This document shows positions 47,691 to 54,960 of a DNA stretch of 64,000 bases, piece after piece (position 1 is the stretch's first letter; every line of letters begins with the position of its first letter). Source of the stretch: Micromonospora zingiberis (GTDB taxonomy: Bacteria; Actinomycetota; Actinomycetes; Mycobacteriales; Micromonosporaceae). Both the position numbers and the translations under genes were made by a program. The stretch spans positions 55,501 to 119,500 of the forward strand of contig NZ_SJJR01000019.1 of assembly GCF_004331455.1 (NCBI RefSeq), given 5' to 3'. The notes beneath the pieces were generated by a model. That model saw nothing but the letters and a program-made list of their open reading frames with translations. It was not told the origin of the DNA and ran no database searches.

Positions 47691-50600
47691 ATGGCACGCC
47701 GCAAGGAAACGAAGGTCGACCACTCCGCGTTCGACCGGGCCGGCGCGCGGGTCTTCGACAACCCGCTGGTCACCGAGGTCTCCGACTCCTACCTGGAGTA
47801 CGCCTTCTCGGTCATCCACTCCCGGGCCCTGCCGGACGCCCGCGACGGCCTCAAGCCGGTGCACCGGCGCATCCTCTACTCGATGCACGAGTCGGGCTTC
47901 CGGCCGGACCGCGCGCACGTCAAGTCGGCCCGGGTGGTCGGCGACGTGATGGGTCGCTACCACCCGCACGGTGACACCGCGATCTACGACGCGATGGTCC
48001 GGTTGGCGCAGGACTTCTCGCTCAACGCGCCCCTCATCGACGGGCATGGGAACTTCGGCAGCCCGGACGACGGACCGGCCGCGGCGCGCTACTGCGTCAC
48101 GGGGGATACCCGCGTTCGCCTGGCCGATGGGTCGAGTCCTCGTATCGGCGAGCTGGTTGATCTTTCCCCGGATAGCGAGGCTGACGTCGACTTCGAGGTA
48201 CTGGACAAGGACGGGAAGGCTGTCCGGGCGAGCAAGGTCTTCAACTCGGGCGTTCACCCCACCATCCGGATCCGTACCGACGCCGGATTCTCGCTCCGGG
48301 GTAGCGAGAATCATCTGGTCCTGTGCCTGGACGCGCCGCTCGGCGTGCCGGTGTTCCAATGGCGGCGCCTCGATGAGGTCGCACCCGGCACGGTGGTCTG
48401 TGTCGCGCGAAATGCCTGGTACCAGGTAACTCCCACGGCCGGGGAGTACATGCTGGGAGTCCTTGGCGGGGCCTGGGTCTCGGAGGGGTTCGCGAGCGAG
48501 TCCCGGGCAGGCTTCAACAACACCGACGAGCACTTCTTCGGTGAGGTGTTGCACGCCTACGACCAGATCGTGGGTGGACGGCGCCATGTGAGTGAGCGGC
48601 ACACCCGCCTCGACCGTGAACGCATCCAGGAGTTGGATGTCCAGGAACACGTGGGAGGAATGGAAGCCTTCCGCGCGAGTCCGCTCGGCGAGTTGATCGG
48701 CTGCCAGGCGCGGGACAAATTCATCCCGCAGTTTGTATGGACTGGCGGCTGGGGCGTGAAGCGGGCCTTCCTGATGGCGCTGTTCGAAGGAGATGGCGGC
48801 GTCCGGGTGGCCAAGGACAGCTTCACCATTCAGTACACAAGCTTCAGTGAACGCCTGACTCGTGAGACCCAAGAGTTGCTGGCGGAGTTCGGCGTTATCG
48901 CGTGTTGGCGGCAACATACGCGCCCCAGCGGCTCAGTGGAGCACCGGCTGGTGATCTCGGGGTTGCGGAACATCACGGCGTTCGCCACCCGGGTGGGTTT
49001 CCTCCGCACCAAGCAGGCCATACTGCACAAGGTGCTGAAGCGTTCGCCGCTGCGTCCGCATCGACCCAGCGAAGATCATGTGCCGTTCGTGGCGGACTAC
49101 GTCCGGGGCGCGCTCGCTTTCGACAAGCGTGGGTCGGGCCGAAAATGGCTGACGCAGCACAACTTCGACCGTGTCGAGCGTTGGGAGACCGAACGGCTCC
49201 GCATCATTGACCGGATCAAGGATCCCGAGGTGCTCGCGACGATTCTGCCGGTGATGGATTCGGGTTACCGGTTCGAGCGGATCACCGAGGTGACGCCCTG
49301 TGAACCAGCAGAGGTCTATTCGCTCCGCGTCGACACAGAGGACCATTCGTTCCTTGCGGGCGGCTTTGTCAACCACAACACCGAGGCCCGGATGTCGCGG
49401 GAGGCGATGCTGCTCGTCGGTGAGTTGGGCGAGGAGACCGTCGACGTCGAGCCCAACTACGACGGCTCGCTGACCCAGCCCACCGTGTTGCCGGCCGCCT
49501 TCCCGAACCTGCTGGTCAACGGCACCTCGGGGATCGCGGTCGGGATGGCCACCAACATGATCCCGCACAACCTGGGTGAGGTCGTCTCGGCGGCCCGGTG
49601 GCTGATCCGGCACCCGAACGCCACCCTCGACAAGCTGATGGAGTTCGTGCCCGGTCCCGACCTGCCCACCGGCGGTCTGCTGCTCGGTCTCGACGAGGTG
49701 CGCCGGGCCTACGAGACCGGCCGGGGCGTGGTCCGGATGCGCGGCAAGGTGGAGATCGGCCCGCTGGAGGGCAGCCGGGGCCGGCAGGCGATCACCGTGG
49801 TCGAGTTGCCGTACGGGGTGGGCGCGGAGAAGGTGATCGCGGCCATCACCAACGAGGTCACCAAGACCAAGCGGCTCACCGGGATCGCCGACGTCAAGGA
49901 CCTGACCGACCGGGAGAACGGCACCCGTCTGGTCGTCGAGTGCAAGGTCGGGGTCAACCCGCAGGCGTTGCTCGCCGACCTCTACCGGCTCACCCCGCTG
50001 GAGCAGTCGTTCGGTGTGAACAATCTGGTGCTGGTCGACGGGCAGCCGCGCACCCTCGGGCTCAAGGCGCTGCTGGAGGTGTTCCTGGCGCACCGCTACG
50101 AGGTGGTGACCCGGCGCAGCGCGTACCGCAGGCGTAAGCGGGAGGAGCGGCTGCACCTGGTCGACGGGCTGCTGATCGCCCTGCTCGACATCGACAAGGT
50201 GGTCAAGCTGATCCGGGCCAGCGAGGACGCCCAGGCGGCCAAGAGCGGCCTGATGCGGCAGTTCAAGCTCTCCGAGATCCAGGCGAGCTACATCCTGGAC
50301 ACCCCGCTGCGCCGGCTGACCAAGTACGACCGGCTGGAGTTGGAGGCCGAGCAGGAGAAGCTGCGCGGCGAGATCGCCGAGTTGTCCACCATCCTGGACG
50401 ACGAGGACGTGCTGAAGAAGCTCGTCTCCGACGAGCTGGCGGCGGTGGTCAAGCAGTTCGCCGCGCCGCGCCGGACGACCCTCGTCGACGGTGACCTCAA
50501 GGAGGTGCTCGCCGCGTCCGCGCCGGCCGCTCCGCTGGAGGTGGCCGACGATCCGTGCCAGGTGATCCTGTCGGCCACCGGCCTGGTCGCGCGTACCGCC

Positions 50601-51461
50601 GCCGAGTCGGAGGAGGCCGCCGAGGGGCGGCGCCGGCACGGCCGGGTCAAGCACGACGCGGTACGCGCGGTGGTGCACTCCACCGCCCGGGGCCGGGTGC
50701 TGCTGGTGACCAGCGCCGGTCGGGCGTTCAAGGTGGACGTGCTGCCGTTGCCGGTGCTGCCCGAGCAGGCCGGCACGGTGTCGCTGCGCGGCGGGATGTC
50801 GGCGGCCGAGCTGGTGCCGTTGGAGCCGGGGGAGACGGTCGTCGCGCTGGCGCCGCTCGGCGCCAGCGCCGAGGGCTCGCCGGGCCTGGCGCTGGGCACC
50901 CGGCATGGTGTGGTGAAGGTGTGTGCCCCGGACTGGCCGGTGCGGTCCGACGAGTTCGAGGTGATCGGGCTGCGGGAGGGTGACGAGGTGGTCGGGGCGA
51001 CCTGGCTCACCGACGGCGCCGAGCACCTCACCTTCCTCACCAGCGCGGCGGGGCTGCTGCGGTTCCCCGCCGGGCTGGTCCGCCCGCAGGGGCTCAAGGG
51101 GGGTGGCATGGCGGGCGTCGCCCTGCCGGCCGGAGCGCAGGTGGTCTTCTTCGGCGCGGTCCGCACGGACGATCCCGAGCACGGTGCGCCGATGGTGGTC
51201 ACCTCCACCGGCGCGACGGTGAAGGTGACGCCGTTCTCGGCGTACCCGGGCAAGGGGCGGGCGACCGCCGGGGTGCGCGCCCAGCGCTTCCTCAAGGGCG
51301 AGACCGACGTGGTCGTCGCCTGGGTCGGCCCCCGCCCGGTGGGCGCCACCGCCAACGGTGAGCCGGTGGCGCTGCCCGCCGAGGACCCCCGCCGCGACGG
51401 CTCCGGCTTCGCCGTCATGCTCGGCCCCACCGTGATCGGCCACCAAATCGACCGCCCCTGA
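47691..51461 (+). CDS. parC: DNA topoisomerase IV-type subunit A, intein-interrupted precursor
   Basis: A 1256-residue precursor; the mature subunit after splicing would be 827 residues. N-extein: 'SRALPDARDGLKPVHRRI' and 'MGRYHPHGDTAIYDAMVR', ending AARY with the catalytic Tyr134. C-extein: TEARMSREAM, then 'NGTSGIAVGMATNMIPHN'. A C-terminal beta-pinwheel with GKGRATAGVRAQRF but no GyrA box (QRRGGKG) fits ParC rather than GyrA. It cuts and rejoins DNA with ParE for decatenation. The gene is directly downstream of parE and ends before a long hairpin. An in-frame intein occupies residues 135-563. Confidence 0.9.
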   Translation: MARRKETKVDHSAFDRAGARVFDNPLVTEVSDSYLEYAFSVIHSRALPDARDGLKPVHRRILYSMHESGFRPDRAHVKSARVVGDVMGRYHPHGDTAIYDAMVRLAQDFSLNAPLIDGHGNFGSPDDGPAAARYCVTGDTRVRLADGSSPRIGELVDLSPDSEADVDFEVLDKDGKAVRASKVFNSGVHPTIRIRTDAGFSLRGSENHLVLCLDAPLGVPVFQWRRLDEVAPGTVVCVARNAWYQVTPTAGEYMLGVLGGAWVSEGFASESRAGFNNTDEHFFGEVLHAYDQIVGGRRHVSERHTRLDRERIQELDVQEHVGGMEAFRASPLGELIGCQARDKFIPQFVWTGGWGVKRAFLMALFEGDGGVRVAKDSFTIQYTSFSERLTRETQELLAEFGVIACWRQHTRPSGSVEHRLVISGLRNITAFATRVGFLRTKQAILHKVLKRSPLRPHRPSEDHVPFVADYVRGALAFDKRGSGRKWLTQHNFDRVERWETERLRIIDRIKDPEVLATILPVMDSGYRFERITEVTPCEPAEVYSLRVDTEDHSFLAGGFVNHNTEARMSREAMLLVGELGEETVDVEPNYDGSLTQPTVLPAAFPNLLVNGTSGIAVGMATNMIPHNLGEVVSAARWLIRHPNATLDKLMEFVPGPDLPTGGLLLGLDEVRRAYETGRGVVRMRGKVEIGPLEGSRGRQAITVVELPYGVGAEKVIAAITNEVTKTKRLTGIADVKDLTDRENGTRLVVECKVGVNPQALLADLYRLTPLEQSFGVNNLVLVDGQPRTLGLKALLEVFLAHRYEVVTRRSAYRRRKREERLHLVDGLLIALLDIDKVVKLIRASEDAQAAKSGLMRQFKLSEIQASYILDTPLRRLTKYDRLELEAEQEKLRGEIAELSTILDDEDVLKKLVSDELAAVVKQFAAPRRTTLVDGDLKEVLAASAPAAPLEVADDPCQVILSATGLVARTAAESEEAAEGRRRHGRVKHDAVRAVVHSTARGRVLLVTSAGRAFKVDVLPLPVLPEQAGTVSLRGGMSAAELVPLEPGETVVALAPLGASAEGSPGLALGTRHGVVKVCAPDWPVRSDEFEVIGLREGDEVVGATWLTDGAEHLTFLTSAAGLLRFPAGLVRPQGLKGGGMAGVALPAGAQVVFFGAVRTDDPEHGAPMVVTSTGATVKVTPFSAYPGKGRATAGVRAQRFLKGETDVVVAWVGPRPVGATANGEPVALPAEDPRRDGSGFAVMLGPTVIGHQIDRP
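48093..49379 (+). mobile_element. intein with LAGLIDADG-type homing endonuclease in parC
   Basis: A 429-residue element inserted between the catalytic Tyr and the following Thr (AARY / TEARMS), the same site used by mycobacterial GyrA inteins. Splicing residues are intact: Cys1 (CVTGDTRVRLADG), block B 'LRGSENHLVLC', penultimate His and final Asn ('FLAGGFVNHN'), then Thr+1. The middle ~250 residues hold a LAGLIDADG-like endonuclease: block C 'LGVLGGAWVSEGFAS' (element residues 121-135) and block E 'LMALFEGDGGVRV'. Codon use inside is visibly less GC-rich (many NNT codons, gaattcg-type stretches) than the exteins, consistent with horizontal spread. The endonuclease looks uninterrupted and may be active. 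Confidence 0.95.
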
Positions 51462-51480
51462 CCCACCCCCCGCTTGGCCT

Positions 51481-51542
51481 TGTTGATCAAGAAGTTTGCG
51501 TCATGATTCGCGCTCGTCCTGACCAGAACTTCTTGATCAACA
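51481..51542. terminator. perfect 16-bp-arm hairpin between convergent genes
   Basis: TGTTGATCAAGAAGTT (51481-51496) pairs with AACTTCTTGATCAACA (51527-51542) across a 30-base loop. It sits between the stops of parC (51461) and the convergent permease gene (51550). The arms are much more AT-rich than the surroundings. It is likely a two-way terminator or a dispersed element that serves as one. Confidence 0.7.
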
Positions 51543-51549
51543 GGGCGGT

Positions 51550-52896
51550 TCAGGCGGCGGGTGGGGGTGGGGGTGGGGGTGGGGGTGGGGTGGTGTTGCG
51601 TAGGCGGGCGGTGAGGCGCATGCCGTGGTAGGTGAGCAGGGCGGCGGCGGTGCCTAGGGCGATGCCGTGGAAGGAGAGGTCGCCGGCGTTGAGGGTGTAG
51701 TCGGCGGCGCCGATGATCACCGCGACGGCGGCGGTGAGCAGGTTCACCGGGTCGTGGAAGTCGACCCGGTTGTCCAGCCAGATGCGGGCGCCGAGGATGG
51801 CGATCAGCCCGTAGAGGGCGGTGGTGGCGCCGCCGAGCACGCCGGCCGGCACGGTCAGGATCAGCGCGCCGACCTTCGGGCTGAGCCCGAGCAGCACGGC
51901 GGCGAGCCCGGCCACCCAGTACGCGGCGGTCGAGTAGACCCGGGTGGCCGCCATCACGCCGATGTTCTCGGCGTACGTGGTGGTGCCGGAGCCGCCGCCG
52001 GAGCCGGCGAGCACGGTGGCCAGGCCGTCGCCCATGAACGCCTTGCCCATGTCCCGGTCCAGGTTGCGCCCGGTGGTCGCCGCGACGGCCTTCACGTGGC
52101 CGGCGTTCTCCGCGATCAGCACCAGGACCACCGGGATGACCAGCACCGTGGCGCGCAGGCTGAAGCTGGGCGTGTGGAACTCGGGCAACCCGATCCAGGC
52201 GGCCTCCCGTAGCCCGGTGACGGTGGCCGGGTCCAGCCCGCCGGTCAGTGCGGCGAGTAGCCAGCCGACGAGCACCCCGAGCAGGATGGACAGCCGGGCC
52301 AGGAAGCCCCGGAACAACACCGTGAACAGCAGGATCGCGCCGAGCGTGATGACCGCGATCAGCGGTTGGGCCTTGACCCCGCCGTCGCCGCCGCCGTCCC
52401 AGGCCACCGGGGCGAGGTTCAACCCGATCAGCATCACGATGGCGCCGGTGACCAGCGGTGGCATCAGCCGGTCGATCCAACCTGCCCCGGCGAGTTGCAC
52501 CACCAGGCCGACCAGGGCCAGCGCGACGCCGGCCACGACGATGCCGCCGAGGGCGGGGCCGATGTCGCCGCCGGCCTTGGCCGCCAGCACCGGCGCGATG
52601 AAGGCGAACGACGAGCCGAGGTACGACGGCAGCCGGTTGCCGGTGATGAGCAGGAACAGCAGGGTGCCCAGCCCGGAGAAGAAGAGCGTGGTGGCCGGCG
52701 GGAAACCGGTGATCAGCGGCACCGTGAAGGTGGCGCCGAACATCGCCACCACGTGCTGCACTCCGACGCCCAGGGTGCGGGGCCAGGAGAGTCGTTCGTC
52801 GGGATGCACCACGTCGCCGGGGCGTACGGTGCGACCGTCGCCGTGTAGCGACCAGGGGGACCAGCGGGAACGCGGCCCGGTGGGGGTCTGGGTCAT
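51550..52896 (-). CDS. NCS2 family uracil/xanthine permease
   Basis: A 448-residue membrane protein with about 14 hydrophobic segments. UraA-type landmarks are 'GVGVQHVVAMFGATFTVP' in the first segment, 'PSYLGSSFAFIAPVLAAK', 'VLIAENAGHVKAVAATTG' (substrate-site Glu) and 'GSGGGSGTTTYAENIGVM'. The family imports uracil or xanthine with protons; the pattern favours uracil. ATG 52896 has AAAGGGG upstream; the frame continues to 52986. The C-terminus ends with eleven Pro residues encoded by a (TGGGGG)n microsatellite at about 51556-51590, which could vary in length. Confidence 0.9.
   Translation of the reverse strand: MTQTPTGPRSRWSPWSLHGDGRTVRPGDVVHPDERLSWPRTLGVGVQHVVAMFGATFTVPLITGFPPATTLFFSGLGTLLFLLITGNRLPSYLGSSFAFIAPVLAAKAGGDIGPALGGIVVAGVALALVGLVVQLAGAGWIDRLMPPLVTGAIVMLIGLNLAPVAWDGGGDGGVKAQPLIAVITLGAILLFTVLFRGFLARLSILLGVLVGWLLAALTGGLDPATVTGLREAAWIGLPEFHTPSFSLRATVLVIPVVLVLIAENAGHVKAVAATTGRNLDRDMGKAFMGDGLATVLAGSGGGSGTTTYAENIGVMAATRVYSTAAYWVAGLAAVLLGLSPKVGALILTVPAGVLGGATTALYGLIAILGARIWLDNRVDFHDPVNLLTAAVAVIIGAADYTLNAGDLSFHGIALGTAAALLTYHGMRLTARLRNTTPPPPPPPPPPAA
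51556..51590. repeat. TGGGGG microsatellite in permease 3' end
   Basis: Five successive G5T-type units encode the polyproline C-terminal tail of the NCS2 permease on the minus strand. Slippage here would change tail length or shift the last codons. Confidence 0.85.
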
Positions 52897-53019
52897 GGGT
52901 GGCCCCTTTGCGTCGAAGTGCTGACGGGGGCGATCGACCCTGGACGTAGTTTCTAGCACGGCCGTCGCGGGGCGGGATGTCGGCACGGTAACGGCCGAAT
53001 GTCGACGGCCCGCGATGTT

Positions 53020-53067
53020 AGGAAGGGGCCCTTCCTCTACCTGAGGCGTTAATAAGGTGCCCTTCCT
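53020..53067. repeat. AAGGGC/GCCCTT intergenic palindrome element
   Basis: AGGAAGGG G CCCTTCCT (53020-53036) is a perfect 8-bp-arm palindrome. A second copy of its right arm (GCCCTTCCTT) follows about 30 bases later, around TGAGGCGTTAATAAGG, so two alternative hairpins can form. It lies in the 277-bp gap between the permease promoter side and the 3' end of the nonulosonate cluster, where it may terminate that operon. From memory, similar elements are common in Micromonospora spacers. Confidence 0.55.
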
Positions 53068-53173
53068 TGCACGTCAGGCGACGCCGGTGGGGCGGTGCGG
53101 CAACGGTCGGCCCGCCACGGCACCTCCCGCAGCAGGATCACCTGGTCGGAGCCGTGCACCCCCGGGCAGGTGA

Positions 53174-54229
53174 TTAGTGCACCCGTTCTACTGATCTGGT
53201 CGTCCGTAGCGTGTCGAGGATCGCGTCGACGACCCGCGTCCGGCCCCGGCCGTCGACCGCCGACCGGGCCCGCTGCGACAGCGCCGCCCGGCGTACCCCA
53301 CTGGTCAGCAACTCGTCCAGGGTGCGCGCGGCGGCGGCCCGGGCGGTGGGGTCGGCGACCAGGTCGGGCAGCTCGCCGAGCCCGGCGGCCAGCCCGGCGG
53401 CGACCACCCGGTGGTACGACGCACGCTGGTTGTCCACGACGCAGACCAGCGCCGACGGCGCACCCAGGCAGCACAGCTCCCACGTCGACGTGCCGGCCGC
53501 GCTGACCACCAGATCAGCGGCGGCGATCAGGTCGGGCAGTTCGCCGGTCGGTGGCACCACCGCCAGCGACTGCCCCGGCGCCGGGGTGACCCGGGCCAGC
53601 CGGGCGGCCAACGCGGGCCGGCCGGCGACGACGGTGAGCGCCATCGGCCGGCCGGTCGACAGCAGCACCTCGGCCAGCAGCGGCGCCGCGCCCACCGCGT
53701 CGGTGCCGCCGAAGAAGGCCAGCACCGATGGACGCTGCACCGGCGCCGCCGGGCGGGCCGCCGCCGGCCGGGCGGCCAGCACCTCAGCACGCAGCAGGGC
53801 GTACCGGCTGCCGGCCAGGAGCCGGCCGGCCGACACCCTCAGCTCGGTGCCGAAGTTCTGGTCCAGGTAGAGGTCGGCATCCTGTCCCCGGGTGTCGCCG
53901 TCCACGATGGCCAGGGTCAGTACGCCCGCCGCGCGCAGGGCGCCGGCCCCGGCCGGATCCAACTCGTACGAGTCGAGCACCAGCACGTCCAGGTCGTGCC
54001 GGCGAGCCGCCTCGACCAACTGGTCCGGGGTGTCCGGGCCGGGACGCAGCGGGATGCCCCGGGCGGCGAGCTGGCCGGCCGCCCAGTCGACGCCGGCCAC
54101 CGTGCCGAACACCTCGACCCGCGCACCCCGGCTCAGCAACTCCTCACCGAGCGCGAGACAGCGGACCAGATGCCCGACGCCACGCTGGGGACCGGCATCG
54201 CAACGCAGGCCGACACGTAGGGTTTTCAG
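53174..54229 (-). CDS. pseG: PseG-like UDP-sugar hydrolase, probable CTG start
   Basis: A 351-residue GT-B-fold hydrolase that removes UDP from UDP-2,4-diacetamido-2,4,6-trideoxy-altrose in pseudaminic acid synthesis. The family N-terminus is present: 'LRVGLRCDAGPQRGVGHL' with the catalytic-region His, followed by 'VRCLALGEELLSRGARVE'. Later come 'SVLAFFGGTDAVGAAPLL' and 'DLVVSAAGTSTWELCCLG' for UDP binding. No ATG, GTG or TTG precedes the conserved N-terminus; CTG 54229 does, overlaps the previous stop as CTGA, and has GGAGG four bases upstream. The next usable start (TTG 54139) would delete the conserved motif. Last gene of the coupled cluster. Confidence 0.82.
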   Translation of the reverse strand: MKTLRVGLRCDAGPQRGVGHLVRCLALGEELLSRGARVEVFGTVAGVDWAAGQLAARGIPLRPGPDTPDQLVEAARRHDLDVLVLDSYELDPAGAGALRAAGVLTLAIVDGDTRGQDADLYLDQNFGTELRVSAGRLLAGSRYALLRAEVLAARPAAARPAAPVQRPSVLAFFGGTDAVGAAPLLAEVLLSTGRPMALTVVAGRPALAARLARVTPAPGQSLAVVPPTGELPDLIAAADLVVSAAGTSTWELCCLGAPSALVCVVDNQRASYHRVVAAGLAAGLGELPDLVADPTARAAAARTLDELLTSGVRRAALSQRARSAVDGRGRTRVVDAILDTLRTTRSVERVH

Positions 54230-54960
54230 CTCTCCTCCAACCGCTTCTGCCGGACCTCGGCGTTGAGTGCCCGCAGCTCCGGCTGTCCGTCGAGCCAGTC
54301 GGCGAGCTTGGCCAGCGGCACGCTGACGTCGCCGAACTGGTCGACCACCGCACGCACCAGGTGCCAGTCCGGCTCGGTGTCGAGGGTGAGCCGCAGTTGC
54401 GAGCGGTCCGGCGTGAGCGTAACGCCGAGCACCCGGAACACCTCCGGATGGCGGTACGCGTACGAGGTGACGTGCACCCGGTGGTGCTCGGTGGCGAGCC
54501 GGTCCACGGTGCGCAACGCGTCGGCCCGGATGATCTCGACGTCCAGCCCGCGCGGCAGCGTACGGGCGATCGACGTGCTGGCGTAGTCCAGCCCGGGCAC
54601 CGCCCGGTACACCGAGGCGACCAGCGTGACGATCTCCGGGTCCAGCAGCGGGCAGTCGGCCGTGAACCGCATGACCGCGTCCCCGGGGTGCGCGTCGAGC
54701 GCGCCGACGAACCGGGTCAGCACGTCGTCCACCGGCCCCCGGTGCCAGGCCACCCCGAGCCGGTCACACTCGGCGACCACCGCGTCGTCGGAGGGGTCGG
54801 TGCTGGTCGCCACCACCAGGTCGGCGAGCACCCCGCTGTCCTCGGCGGCCCGGACCACCCGGCCGAGCACGCTGCGTCCGGCCAGCGGGCGCAGCACCTT
54901 GCCGGGCAGCCGGGACGAGCCCATCCGGGCCTGGACGATGCCCACGATCCGTTCACTCAC
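54226..54960 (-). CDS. CMP-nonulosonate synthetase-like cytidylyltransferase (SpsF/PseF type)
   Basis: A 244-residue nucleotidyltransferase. The nucleotide-binding N-terminus is 'IVGIVQARMGSSRLPGKV', followed by 'LVVATSTDPSDDAVVAEC', the metal-site 'AVMRFTADCPLLDPEIV' and 'LPRGLDVEIIRADAL', as in SpsF and PseF. It most likely activates the nonulosonic acid to its CMP form. GTG 54960 overlaps the stop of the preceding gene by eight bases, and the PseG gene overlaps its own stop, so all three are translationally coupled. A role with a different sugar acid cannot be excluded. Confidence 0.82.
   Translation of the reverse strand: MSERIVGIVQARMGSSRLPGKVLRPLAGRSVLGRVVRAAEDSGVLADLVVATSTDPSDDAVVAECDRLGVAWHRGPVDDVLTRFVGALDAHPGDAVMRFTADCPLLDPEIVTLVASVYRAVPGLDYASTSIARTLPRGLDVEIIRADALRTVDRLATEHHRVHVTSYAYRHPEVFRVLGVTLTPDRSQLRLTLDTEPDWHLVRAVVDQFGDVSVPLAKLADWLDGQPELRALNAEVRQKRLEES

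Noticed and set aside
48933..51446. 837-residue minus-strand frame opposite parC
   Set aside because: Mirror frame of parC; no motifs and implausible Gln/His/Arg composition.
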